From assembly GCA_030600775.1 (NCBI GenBank), contig JAUVLI010000005.1, forward strand, positions 1 through 32,594: DNA of 32,594 nt. Reading direction: 5' to 3'. The number at the start of each line of letters is the position of its first letter. Position 1 is the stretch's first letter. Shown piece by piece: positions 24,938 to 32,594 of this stretch. Both the position numbers and the translations under genes were made by a program. This DNA is from Fidelibacterota bacterium. GTDB lineage: Bacteria; Fidelibacterota; Fidelibacteria; Fidelibacterales; Fidelibacteraceae. The notes beneath the pieces were generated by a model. That model was given only the letters and a program-made list of their open reading frames with translations. It did not search any database and had not been told where the DNA came from.

Positions 24938-25726
24938 TCATTTTTTATCTATCCAAATTCCTTTTTGATTTGTTCTTCTATTCAATGATAAAACAACTGA
25001 TTTTGCTTCTTTCATATTCGTATAATTTCCAACCCGCACTCTGTACCAAGGTTTTGGATCATTTCTCAAATAAAATTTTTGAATATAAGCATCATATCCA
25101 ATTCTCTTTAATTTTTTAACAGCAGCTTCAGAGTAACTTTTATTATGAGAACTTGAATATTGGATTGTGTATGATATACCATTATTTCTATATTTTATTT
25201 GTGATTTGATAATTTGTTTTTTAGGACGAGGAGATTTTTTTTCTTTTTTCGTCAATTTAGGAACATTTTCCCATTCGTCTTTTACTGTTGATTGTTTATC
25301 TATTGATGTCTTTGTTGTGTCAGGAGGTGTCACTTTTTCAGTTTGAGTAAGTTCCCCTACCGTATCTATAGGTGATTCTTCAATATAATTTTCACCGAAT
25401 TCAGAGGATTCACTTATATTGTATTTAAAACTTTTATCAAATTCCTGATTATGATCATCTACCATTACCACCATAATTTCATAATTACCCGGCACATCAG
25501 GAATAAATGTAACAGTTTCTGCATAATCAGATGGAATAAAATCTCTCGGATCTAATCTTGATTCAATTGGTTTATTTTTAAATGCCCATTTGTATTCCAA
25601 TACATTAGATGGTTTTTTGTTAATATATATATCAACCGGCTCACCAACAAAACCTGTATTTGTTTTAGTACAACCCAGAATGACTATCATCGATAAGATC
25701 AAAATAAATAGAAATAATTTTCGCAT
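24938..25726 (-). CDS. SPOR-domain lipoprotein
   Basis: A 262-residue predicted lipoprotein; the lipobox VILGC places the lipidated residue at Cys19. A PKD-like beta domain follows (about 22-105, with VPGNYEIMVVMVDD), then a low-complexity Thr/Lys-rich linker (about 105-180), and a C-terminal SPOR domain (about 185-260) with YTIQYSSS and WYRVRVGNYTNMKEA. SPOR domains bind denuded septal peptidoglycan, so it probably acts at the division site or in the envelope. It has a strong AAAAGGAG ribosome binding site and lies 27 bases after ndk. Confidence 0.85.
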   Translation of the reverse strand: MRKLFLFILILSMIVILGCTKTNTGFVGEPVDIYINKKPSNVLEYKWAFKNKPIESRLDPRDFIPSDYAETVTFIPDVPGNYEIMVVMVDDHNQEFDKSFKYNISESSEFGENYIEESPIDTVGELTQTEKVTPPDTTKTSIDKQSTVKDEWENVPKLTKKEKKSPRPKKQIIKSQIKYRNNGISYTIQYSSSHNKSYSEAAVKKLKRIGYDAYIQKFYLRNDPKPWYRVRVGNYTNMKEAKSVVLSLNRRTNQKGIWIDKK

Positions 25727-25753
25727 TTTATTCTCCTTTTTTAAAAAATTCCC

Positions 25754-26176
25754 TCATATATTAATAATATCAGCATTTGAAAAGAAAAAAGCAATCTCTT
25801 TTTTAGAATTCTTTAAAGAATCAGATCCATGAACTGCATTTTCTCTATTAGTCAAACCAAATTTGTGTCTGATCGACTTATTTTTCGCCTTTTCAGGATC
25901 AGTATTTCCAATTAGATCTCTGAAATTTTTGACTGCATTTTCTTTACTTAATACTAACACTACACAAGGTCCGCTGATCATAAATTTAATTAAATTATCA
26001 TAAAAAAATTTTCCTTTGTGAATTTGATAAAACTTTTCTGCTTCTTCTTTTTTAAATTGTATCTTTTTAATAGCCAAAATATCAAAGTTGTTTTGTATGA
26101 TCTCATCAATTATCTTACCTGTAAATCCTTCACTTACTGCATGCGGTTTGATTATTGCCAATGTTCTTTCTTGCAT
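25754..26176 (-). CDS. ndk: Nucleoside diphosphate kinase
   Basis: A 140-residue NDK that transfers gamma-phosphate between nucleotides through a phosphohistidine. The active His116 lies in ENAVHGSDS, and the N-terminal TLAIIKPHAV carries the usual Lys (Lys10). The position after the conserved KP is His instead of the common Asp. TAAAGGAG precedes the start, and the gene sits only three bases from the carbamate kinase gene, placing it in the lon-COG2403-carbamate kinase transcript. Confidence 0.95.
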   Translation of the reverse strand: MQERTLAIIKPHAVSEGFTGKIIDEIIQNNFDILAIKKIQFKKEEAEKFYQIHKGKFFYDNLIKFMISGPCVVLVLSKENAVKNFRDLIGNTDPEKAKNKSIRHKFGLTNRENAVHGSDSLKNSKKEIAFFFSNADIINI

Positions 26177-26179
26177 AAA

Positions 26180-27130
26180 TTACTCCTTTATAATTACCGT
26201 ACCTTTATTATTTTGAAATATATCTATACTGTTTTCTATTGATGTAATAATTACTTTTTTTCCACCTGATTCTAGGAATTTTATTGCACTTAGGATCTTT
26301 GGTCCCATTGAGCCGTCTGGGAATTGTCCATTTTTATAGTAATACTTTGCTTCTTTTAATGTTAATTTATTAAGTTTTTTTTGTTTTTTTTCACCAAAAT
26401 TTAAATATACATTATCTACAGCCGTTAATATTATTAATTCATCTGCAGAAATATCCTTTGCTAATACTGCACTAGCAAGATCTTTATCTATCACAGCATC
26501 AAATCCTTCGTAATTGCCATTTTCGTCCAAATAAACGGGAATTCCACCACCTCCACTTGCAATTACAATTGCATTATGATCAAGCAAATTACTAATAAGT
26601 GTATGATTAATAATTTCCATTGGTTTTGGGGAAGGAACAATTCTTCGCCAACCTTTATTAGGTACTTCTTTTATTACCCAATCATTTTCTTTTGAAAATT
26701 TCTCGGCTTTTTCTTTAGAAAAATACTGTCCGATATATTTTTTTGGAATTCTATTCTCATTATCATTAATATCTATTAGTACTTGTGAAAGAATTGTAAC
26801 TACTTGTAAATTATAATTTGCCTTTTTCAGCTCATTTTGCAAAGATTGTTCTATCATATACCCGATGCTTCCCTGTGTCTCTGCAACTAAAACGCCTAAT
26901 GGGACATCTGGAACAATTCCCTTTGCGAGTTCAACTCTTTGCAATTCGTTTCCAACTTGTGGACCATTTCCATGTGTAATTACTATTCTATAATTATTTT
27001 TTACAAATGAAGAGATAATTGCTCTCATTGACTGCCGAGTGCTGGCAAATTCGTCATGAATATTGCTATTACCAGAGGGGGAAATGGCATTTCCCCCTAA
27101 AGCAATTACTGCTGTTTTTCCACTAACCAT
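26180..27130 (-). CDS. arcC: Carbamate kinase
   Basis: A 316-residue amino-acid kinase family enzyme. VIALGGNAI at the N-terminus, THGNGPQVGN, ASGGGGIPV and DLASAVLA are typical of carbamate kinase, which makes ATP and carbamate from carbamoyl phosphate and ADP. The usual partners (arginine deiminase, ornithine or other carbamoyltransferase) are not adjacent. Instead the gene directly abuts the COG2403 GTPase gene with no gap, so the two products likely act together. The source of carbamoyl phosphate is unknown. Confidence 0.92.
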   Translation of the reverse strand: MVSGKTAVIALGGNAISPSGNSNIHDEFASTRQSMRAIISSFVKNNYRIVITHGNGPQVGNELQRVELAKGIVPDVPLGVLVAETQGSIGYMIEQSLQNELKKANYNLQVVTILSQVLIDINDNENRIPKKYIGQYFSKEKAEKFSKENDWVIKEVPNKGWRRIVPSPKPMEIINHTLISNLLDHNAIVIASGGGGIPVYLDENGNYEGFDAVIDKDLASAVLAKDISADELIILTAVDNVYLNFGEKKQKKLNKLTLKEAKYYYKNGQFPDGSMGPKILSAIKFLESGGKKVIITSIENSIDIFQNNKGTVIIKE

Positions 27131-28447
27131 TTATTTTATTTCTTTTTGAATTAATTCTTTTAATGTGGGTTTTCCAATTTCTTGTAAGTCATACGTTACT
27201 CTTACAGATGGTTTTTTAATATTGATTATTCTTCTTAAATCAATCGGAGTACCAATTATTACAGAATCACAATCTGTCTTTGCAATTGTTTTTTCAAGAT
27301 CTTTCATTTGTTGCTTACCATATCCCATTGCTGGTAAAAGTTTGCCTATTTCAGGATATTTTATAAAAGTATCTGTTATACTTCCAATTGTGAATGGTCT
27401 AGGATCAATAATTTCTTTTGCTCCATATTTTATAGCGGCAACGGTTCCTGCACCATACTTCATCTCTCCGTGCGTAAGTGTTGGTCCATCTTCAATAATC
27501 AAAACGGTTTTATTTTTAATTAAATCTGTATTTTCTACAGAAATAGGTGAAGCTCCGTCAACTACTACAGCACTTGGATTTTGTTTACGAATTGTTGCTC
27601 GTAATTCATCAATATCTTTTAAATTTGCAGTATCAATTTTGTTTATTACAATAATATCAGCCATATTTAGATTGGCTTCTCCCGGGTAATATCTTGTTTC
27701 GTGTCCTACACGATGAGGATCAACAACAACAATAGATAAATCCGGTTTGTAAAAAGAAGTGTCATTGTTTCCACCATCCCATACAATAACATCAGCTTCT
27801 TTTTCTGCTTCTCTTAAAATTGCCCCATAATCAACACCAGCATAAATTATGCTTCCCATATTAATATGCGGTTCATATTCTTCCATTTCTTCAATAGTGC
27901 ATTTGTGTTTTTCAAGATCAGAAAGTTTGGCAAACCTTTGTACTTTTTGTTCATTTAAATTTCCGTAGGGCATAGGATGTCTTATACTTGCTACTTTTTT
28001 TCCCATTTCCGTTAAGATCTCTACAATTTTCCTTGATGTCTGTGATTTACCGCATCCGGTTCTGGTTGCAGTAATTGAAATCAATGGTTTTGTAGATTTT
28101 ATCATTGTTTTATCATTCCCCAGTAATCGAAAATCGGGTCCCAATGCATTGACCAATGATGCATTATGCATAACTCTTTCATGAGTGACATCACTGTATG
28201 AAAAGATAACTTCATCTATATTATTTTCCTTAATTAAATTAGATAGTTCCTTCTCATCATAAATCTTAATTCCATTGGGATATAGATTGCCGGCTAATTC
28301 TGAAGGATATTTTCGTCCATCAATATTCGGTATCTGTGTTGCTGTAAAAGCAACAACTTCAAATTCTTCATTATCTCTAAAATAAGTGTTAAAATTGTGA
28401 AAATCTCTTCCGGCAGCTCCCATAATGATTACTTTTTTCTTTTGCAT
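27131..28447 (-). CDS. COG2403-type P-loop GTPase (cyclic 2,3-diphosphoglycerate synthetase-like)
   Basis: A 438-residue protein of the COG2403 family. It has an N-terminal Rossmann-like segment (IIMGAAGRDFHNF, about 7-19), then a Walker A motif ATRTGCGKS (127-135) and an NKID motif (VINKID) in the C-terminal half, as in GTP-binding proteins. Some relatives are annotated as cyclic 2,3-diphosphoglycerate synthetase, an archaeal activity, but for bacterial members the reaction is not established. It has a strong AGAGGAG ribosome binding site, starts two bases after lon and ends against arcC. The tight arrangement suggests it works with carbamate kinase. The family call is good; the function is open. 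Confidence 0.75.
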   Translation of the reverse strand: MQKKKVIIMGAAGRDFHNFNTYFRDNEEFEVVAFTATQIPNIDGRKYPSELAGNLYPNGIKIYDEKELSNLIKENNIDEVIFSYSDVTHERVMHNASLVNALGPDFRLLGNDKTMIKSTKPLISITATRTGCGKSQTSRKIVEILTEMGKKVASIRHPMPYGNLNEQKVQRFAKLSDLEKHKCTIEEMEEYEPHINMGSIIYAGVDYGAILREAEKEADVIVWDGGNNDTSFYKPDLSIVVVDPHRVGHETRYYPGEANLNMADIIVINKIDTANLKDIDELRATIRKQNPSAVVVDGASPISVENTDLIKNKTVLIIEDGPTLTHGEMKYGAGTVAAIKYGAKEIIDPRPFTIGSITDTFIKYPEIGKLLPAMGYGKQQMKDLEKTIAKTDCDSVIIGTPIDLRRIINIKKPSVRVTYDLQEIGKPTLKELIQKEIK

Positions 28448-28449
28448 TT

Positions 28450-30801
28450 TTACTCCTCTCTTTTGGATAAAGCATATTTTAATACTTCATCAATTTGTTT
28501 AACAAAAATAAAATTTATTCCTTTCTTTACATTATCTGGTATTTTTGATAGATCGTTTTCATTTGCATCCGGCAATATTACTGTTTTTATTTTCGCTCTT
28601 TTTGCAGCTGTGATCTTTTCTCTAACTCCACCAATTGGTAAAACTCGTCCTCTTAAAGATATTTCTCCAGTCATTGCCACATCGTGTCTTACTTTCTGAT
28701 TTTTTAATAATGAAAAAACTGATGTGATTATTGAAACACCGGCAGAAGGGCCATCTTTAGGTATAGCAGCAGCAGGGAAATGCAAATGAATATCGTTTTT
28801 CTTGAATATTTCAGGCTTAAAATCATATTTGTCAGAATTTGCTCTCAAATAACTTATTGCAGTTGAGATTGATTCTTTCATAACATTTCCAAGATGTCCG
28901 GTCATTTTATATATACCTTTTCCTGGCATTATTGTTGCTTCTACAGGCAAAACTTCACCACCATAAGCCGTATAAGCTAATCCGGTAACAATACCAATTT
29001 CATCTTTATGAAGGATATCTTCTCTAAATATTTTTTTTGGTCCTAAATATTCTCTGATATTTTTAGTACTAATGGAAATTTTCTTTTTGTTTTCTTCGGA
29101 AGCAAATTCTCGAGCTATTTTTCTACAAATTTTTGCAATATTTCTCTCTAATGATCGTACACCCGCTTCCATTGTATAATCAGATATGATAATATCAATA
29201 ACTTTTTTTGTAAATGTCAAATATTTTGCTTTTAATCCATTTTCTTTTATTTGACGTGGAATTAAAAATCGTTTGGCAATTTGTATTTTTTCGGGATTGA
29301 TATATCCCGGAAGATGAAGTTTTTCCATACGATCATTTAAAGCAGCAGGAATGGTATCTGTTGTGTTTGCAGTGGCAATAAAAGTAATTTTGGAAAGATC
29401 AAAAGCGACTTCTAAATAATTGTCCCTAAAATCATTATTTTGTTCAGGATCTAATACTTCTAATAGTGCCGATGATGGATCACCTAGAAAATCTTTTCCA
29501 ATTTTATCAACCTCATCTATCATAATTACCGGATTTGCTACTTTTACACGCTTCAAATATTGTATAATTCTACCCGGCATAGAACCAATATATGTTTTCC
29601 GGTGTCCGCGAATTTCCGCTTCATCATGCATTCCACCAACTGAAAAACGGATAAATTTCCTTCCCATTGCTTTTGCAACCGATTGACCTAACGACGTTTT
29701 ACCAACTCCTGGAGCACCAACTAAACATAATATAGGGCTTTTAGCATCTTTCTTTAATTTTTGAACAGAAAGAAATTCAATAAATCTATCTTTAATATCT
29801 TCCATTCCATAATGATCTTTATTTAAAATTTTTTCCGCTTTATCAATACTTATTTTCTTTTTGGTGAATTTTCCCCACGGCAATGAAGTTATCCAATCAA
29901 GATAATTGGTAATTACTGTATAGTCGGGAGAAGCTGGATGTAATTTTTTCAATCGTTCAATTTCTTTTTCAACCACTTCTTTTGTTTCATCAGAGAGTTT
30001 GATTCTTTTGATTTTTTTTGTGATTTGTTCAATATCGGGATTAGAATGCTCATTTTCTCCTAATTCTTCTTCAATTGCTTTTAATTGTTGACGAAGAAAA
30101 TGTTCACGCTGATTTTTATTAATTTCAGAATTTACCTTATTATGTATTTTTGCATTTAGTTTAATTAAATTGTACTCTTTTTTCAAGAATTTAACTAACT
30201 TGATCAAGCGTTTATTTACATCCAATTCATTTAATAAATTTTGCTTATCCGAGATACGAATATTTAGAGCAGAAGTTATAAGATCGGCTAATTTTGATGG
30301 ATCATCAATGGAAAGAATAATATCCTCAATTTCATCGGGAAAAATAGGCGAAATGGCAATAATTTGATGAAATAGATCAGAAATAGTACGAATAATTGCT
30401 TCTGATTTCAATTTATTACCATAAATCTCATTCAAAAAATTTATTTTAGCTATTTTATATTTTTTCTTTGTTTCTATATAATTATCAATTTCTATCCTGC
30501 GTATTCCTCTTAAAAGTACTCTATTAGATCCATCTGAGCTTCTAAAAAGTTTTAAAATGCTACAAGCAACTCCAATCGGAAATAAATCATTTTCATCTTT
30601 TTTAATAGGACTAGGTTTTTTGGTAAATACTGCAATGTGTTTATCTGCAGCTAATGCATCTTTAATTAATTTCAAATATGCATCTTTGTGAATTATTATT
30701 GGAAAAATAATATTAGGAAATGCTATATTTCCCTCAATTGGTAATATTTTCAATATACTTGGTATATGATTATCAGTTTGGTGTCCATTCATAATATCCA
30801 T
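28450..30801 (-). CDS. lon: ATP-dependent protease Lon
   Basis: A 783-residue Lon with all three parts: an N-terminal substrate-binding domain (about 10-210), an AAA+ module with Walker A GAPGVGKT (362-369) and Walker B MIDEVDK (427-433), and a protease domain with the Ser686-Lys729 dyad in PKDGPSAG and the following REKITAAKR. The length is normal. One oddity: the stretch before the active site reads FPAAAIPKDG where most Lon proteins have a PEGA sequence. It heads the operon with the COG2403 GTPase. GGAG six bases before the chosen ATG supports this start; another ATG lies three codons on. Confidence 0.96.
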   Translation of the reverse strand: MDIMNGHQTDNHIPSILKILPIEGNIAFPNIIFPIIIHKDAYLKLIKDALAADKHIAVFTKKPSPIKKDENDLFPIGVACSILKLFRSSDGSNRVLLRGIRRIEIDNYIETKKKYKIAKINFLNEIYGNKLKSEAIIRTISDLFHQIIAISPIFPDEIEDIILSIDDPSKLADLITSALNIRISDKQNLLNELDVNKRLIKLVKFLKKEYNLIKLNAKIHNKVNSEINKNQREHFLRQQLKAIEEELGENEHSNPDIEQITKKIKRIKLSDETKEVVEKEIERLKKLHPASPDYTVITNYLDWITSLPWGKFTKKKISIDKAEKILNKDHYGMEDIKDRFIEFLSVQKLKKDAKSPILCLVGAPGVGKTSLGQSVAKAMGRKFIRFSVGGMHDEAEIRGHRKTYIGSMPGRIIQYLKRVKVANPVIMIDEVDKIGKDFLGDPSSALLEVLDPEQNNDFRDNYLEVAFDLSKITFIATANTTDTIPAALNDRMEKLHLPGYINPEKIQIAKRFLIPRQIKENGLKAKYLTFTKKVIDIIISDYTMEAGVRSLERNIAKICRKIAREFASEENKKKISISTKNIREYLGPKKIFREDILHKDEIGIVTGLAYTAYGGEVLPVEATIMPGKGIYKMTGHLGNVMKESISTAISYLRANSDKYDFKPEIFKKNDIHLHFPAAAIPKDGPSAGVSIITSVFSLLKNQKVRHDVAMTGEISLRGRVLPIGGVREKITAAKRAKIKTVILPDANENDLSKIPDNVKKGINFIFVKQIDEVLKYALSKREE

Positions 30802-30888
30802 TCTAATCTCCGTCTCCTTTAATTTAGTGTTAAATTTAATACTAATTAGTTAACATTACAAGGAAATTATTTTGAGTTTTTGTGAAAA

Positions 30889-30930
30889 TAGAGGGGATAC
30901 GCTACTAACTTAAGGACCTGCTCACAGCTA
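30889..30930. other. GC-richer island in the lon-dusB spacer
   Basis: About 40 bases, running from AGAGGGGATACGCTACTAAC through TTAAGGACCTGCTCACAGCT, are about half G+C between stretches with almost none. They contain CTTAAG but no clear terminator and no reading frame. It may be part of a dispersed repeat or a regulatory RNA, but I cannot assign it. Confidence 0.4.
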
Positions 30931-30953
30931 ATATAAAATTAATAAAGTTGTTT

Positions 30954-31949
30954 TCAATTTAAATAACTTTTATACAAATCAATGATCTCTCTCATTTCAT
31001 CAATTGATTTTACATGATTGATTTGATTTCTATATATTGTTGCATTTGGCATTCCTTTCGTGTACCAAGCAAAATGTGATTTAAACATGTTGTGAGCAAT
31101 TTTCTTCGGATAATGATCTTCAACTAATTTCAAATGCTTTTTTATAATGAAAAATATTTCTTGATAGGAGGGATGCGTAAAATTTTCATTGATTAATTCT
31201 TTATTCTTGTCCTGAATTGAAATATTCTTATTAAGTTCTTTGAATATCCAAGGATTTCCTAATACTCCTCTACCGATCATTATTGCATCACAATTGGTTT
31301 CGCTGAACATTTTTATCGCATCGTTTGAATTTTTTACATCACCATTACCAATCACAGGAATTTCTACATTTTCTTTTATTTCCCGAATAATTGACCAATC
31401 AGCTTTACCTGAATATTTCATTTTTGCTGTTCGTGGATGAATTGTTATTGCCTTTATTCCGACTTTTTCTAATTTAATGGCAACTTCAATTGCATTAATA
31501 CTATTTTCATTCCAACCGGAACGTATTTTAGCTGTAACAGGTATATTTACAGCATCAACGATTTTTTCTGCAATTTCTATCATTAAATCAATATTCTTCA
31601 TTAATGCAGCGCCGGCACCTTTTTTTACAACCTTTTTTACAGGACATCCAAAGTTTAAATCAATCAAATCCGGTTTAATTCTCTTTTCTATAACTTTTGC
31701 CGAATTGCTCATCGCATCAGAATTATTTCCGAAAATTTGTATTCCAATTGGTCGTTCTAAATTACTGAAATTCATATATTGCATTGTTTTATTATTATTC
31801 CTAATAATTCCTTCTGAGCTAACAAATTCGGAATATAAAAAACCAGCTCCCATTTCTTTACAAATCGTTCTAAATGGCTTATCTGTAACACCAGCCATCG
31901 GTGCTAAAAAGTAAGGATTGGCTATTTGAGTTTTTCCAATTTTAAACAT
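30954..31949 (-). CDS. dusB: tRNA-dihydrouridine synthase (DusB-like)
   Basis: A 331-residue flavin-dependent enzyme that reduces uridine to dihydrouridine in tRNA. PYFLAPMAGVTDKPFR is at the N-terminus; the proton-donor Cys102 lies in DLNFGCPVKKVVKKGAGAAL; TIHPRTAKMKYSGKADW and IPVIGNGDV follow in the TIM barrel, with a helical tRNA-binding domain at the end. Its own promoter is visible upstream, and the next gene (lon) lies 152 bases downstream. Confidence 0.94.
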   Translation of the reverse strand: MFKIGKTQIANPYFLAPMAGVTDKPFRTICKEMGAGFLYSEFVSSEGIIRNNNKTMQYMNFSNLERPIGIQIFGNNSDAMSNSAKVIEKRIKPDLIDLNFGCPVKKVVKKGAGAALMKNIDLMIEIAEKIVDAVNIPVTAKIRSGWNENSINAIEVAIKLEKVGIKAITIHPRTAKMKYSGKADWSIIREIKENVEIPVIGNGDVKNSNDAIKMFSETNCDAIMIGRGVLGNPWIFKELNKNISIQDKNKELINENFTHPSYQEIFFIIKKHLKLVEDHYPKKIAHNMFKSHFAWYTKGMPNATIYRNQINHVKSIDEMREIIDLYKSYLN

Positions 31950-31985
31950 TTCTAATTTTATTTGTTATTTAGCTGTGGAATGTTA

Positions 31986-32014
31986 AGTATACTATATAAT
32001 GGACAATATATCAA
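31986..32014 (-). promoter_or_regulatory. Sigma70-type promoter of dusB
   Basis: On the minus strand TTGATA (5 of 6 for the -35) and TATACT (5 of 6 for the -10) are 17 bases apart, ending 36 bases before the dusB ATG. It lies just past the stop codon of the upstream epimerase gene, so dusB can be transcribed on its own. Confidence 0.6.
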
Positions 32015-32015
32015 A

Positions 32016-32594
32016 TTACTTTAAGTAATTATTATAGTAATCTTCAATACCTTTTTCCAAATTATATTTCGGAGTATAATCTAAATCACTTTCTGTTTTT
32101 GAAATATCTGCCTCGGTATTATCTTGATAAAAATCATAAGGATTATCAAAATATTCTGTTTTAAGTTCTGTTTTCATTGTTGTATTTAATATTGAAATTA
32201 TGTCATTAAAAGTGCGAGCTTTTCCACAACCCACATTATAAATTCCACTTTTCCCAGATAATGCAGCTTTTATATTTGCTTGAATAATATCTTTTACATA
32301 GACAAAATCGCGCTTCTGTTCACCTTTTTTAAATATTCGTGGATTTTTTCCGGCTTTCATCTGAAGTGCAAGTTGATATATCATTGATGACATTTTGCCT
32401 TTATATAATTCACCAGACCCGTAAACATTAAAATACCGTAATCCTATAATATTATTTGGATATCTTTTTTTATGTTGCAAAACATATTGATCTAATAAAT
32501 ATTTTGAATATCCGTAAACATTTTCAGGAATTTCACCTTTTCCAACTTTATTTGGAGCAGGAGAGTTACCATAAACGGCCGCAGAAGAGGCATA
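32016..32594 (-). CDS. hldD: ADP-L-glycero-D-manno-heptose 6-epimerase-like SDR enzyme (5' end cut by window)
   Basis: The last 192 codons of an extended short-chain dehydrogenase; the frame is open to the window edge, so the N-terminal NAD-binding part is missing. YASSAAVYG provides the catalytic Ser, and YGYSKYLLDQYV the catalytic Tyr-Lys pair. GLRYFNVYGSGELYKGKMSS resembles the substrate loop of HldD, which makes ADP-L-glycero-D-manno-heptose for the LPS core. A UDP-sugar 4-epimerase of the same family is the alternative. A 17-base palindrome, AATTACTTTAAGTAATT (32014-32030), overlaps the stop codon and may help end the message. Confidence 0.75.
   Translation of the reverse strand, partial: YASSAAVYGNSPAPNKVGKGEIPENVYGYSKYLLDQYVLQHKKRYPNNIIGLRYFNVYGSGELYKGKMSSMIYQLALQMKAGKNPRIFKKGEQKRDFVYVKDIIQANIKAALSGKSGIYNVGCGKARTFNDIISILNTTMKTELKTEYFDNPYDFYQDNTEADISKTESDLDYTPKYNLEKGIEDYYNNYLK

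Noticed and set aside
27165-27689. 174-codon plus-strand frame opposite the COG2403 GTPase gene
   Set aside because: It is antisense to a well-supported coding gene, has no recognisable domain and no ribosome binding site.
31477-31914. 145-codon plus-strand frame opposite dusB
   Set aside because: Antisense shadow of dusB, whose catalytic motifs are all in the minus-strand frame.

Overview
The window is a very AT-rich (roughly 70% A+T by eye) bacterial chromosome segment using the standard bacterial code, with TGA, TAA and TAG all acting as stops. Two lipoprotein signal peptides, an ADP-heptose epimerase fragment and fatty-acid genes in the yceD-rpmF-fab-rnc order point to a Gram-negative, outer-membrane-bearing organism. 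The gene mix (type 2 IPP isomerase, SPOR lipoprotein, GHL10 glycosidase-like lipoprotein, DinD-like protein, TPR array) suggests the FCB superphylum, for example a Cloacimonadota-like lineage. This placement is an inference; no rRNA gene is present to test it.

Layout. (1) 1-5.9 kb, transport and accessory genes: a stand-alone E2-type acyltransferase on the minus strand, then on the plus strand a YghO-like GNAT protein and two tandem GltS-like symporters, then a minus-strand small multidrug export family protein. (2) 5.9-8.4 kb, an accessory island: a Bro-N/DinD-like gene between two copies of a ~65 bp direct repeat, and a cytoplasmic TPR protein built of near-identical 102 bp units. (3) 8.4-11.7 kb, a minus-strand operon: NIF3-like protein, GHL10 lipoprotein, family 2 glycosyltransferase. 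(4) 12.0-17.5 kb, a plus-strand operon: phosphomannomutase/phosphoglucomutase, type 2 IPP isomerase, polyprenyl synthase, HPr, PTS enzyme I. (5) 17.6-23.3 kb, a minus-strand operon: yceD, rpmF (58 codons), fabH, fabD, fabG, acpP, fabF, rnc, with plsX conspicuously missing. (6) 23.4-30.8 kb, minus strand: lon, a COG2403-type P-loop GTPase, carbamate kinase, ndk and a SPOR lipoprotein, closely packed, followed by a MATE exporter. (7) 31-32.6 kb: dusB with a good sigma70-type promoter, and the 3' part of an hldD-like epimerase cut by the window edge.

How the genes work together. Regions 4 and 5 supply isoprenoid chains, hexose-phosphates for surface sugars and acyl-ACP for membranes; the glycosyltransferase and the heptose epimerase use such products for the envelope. 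HPr and enzyme I form a phosphorelay whose EII partners are not in the window. The lon-GTPase-carbamate kinase-ndk group links proteolysis with nucleotide and carbamoyl-phosphate energetics and is the most interesting functional cluster with an unknown member.

No tRNA, rRNA, CRISPR array, insertion sequence or complete prophage was recognised. The most unusual features are the repeat-flanked DinD gene with a duplicated start-codon segment, the TPR minisatellite gene, the missing plsX, a possible leaderless yceD promoter, and two GC-richer islands in otherwise AT-rich spacers.
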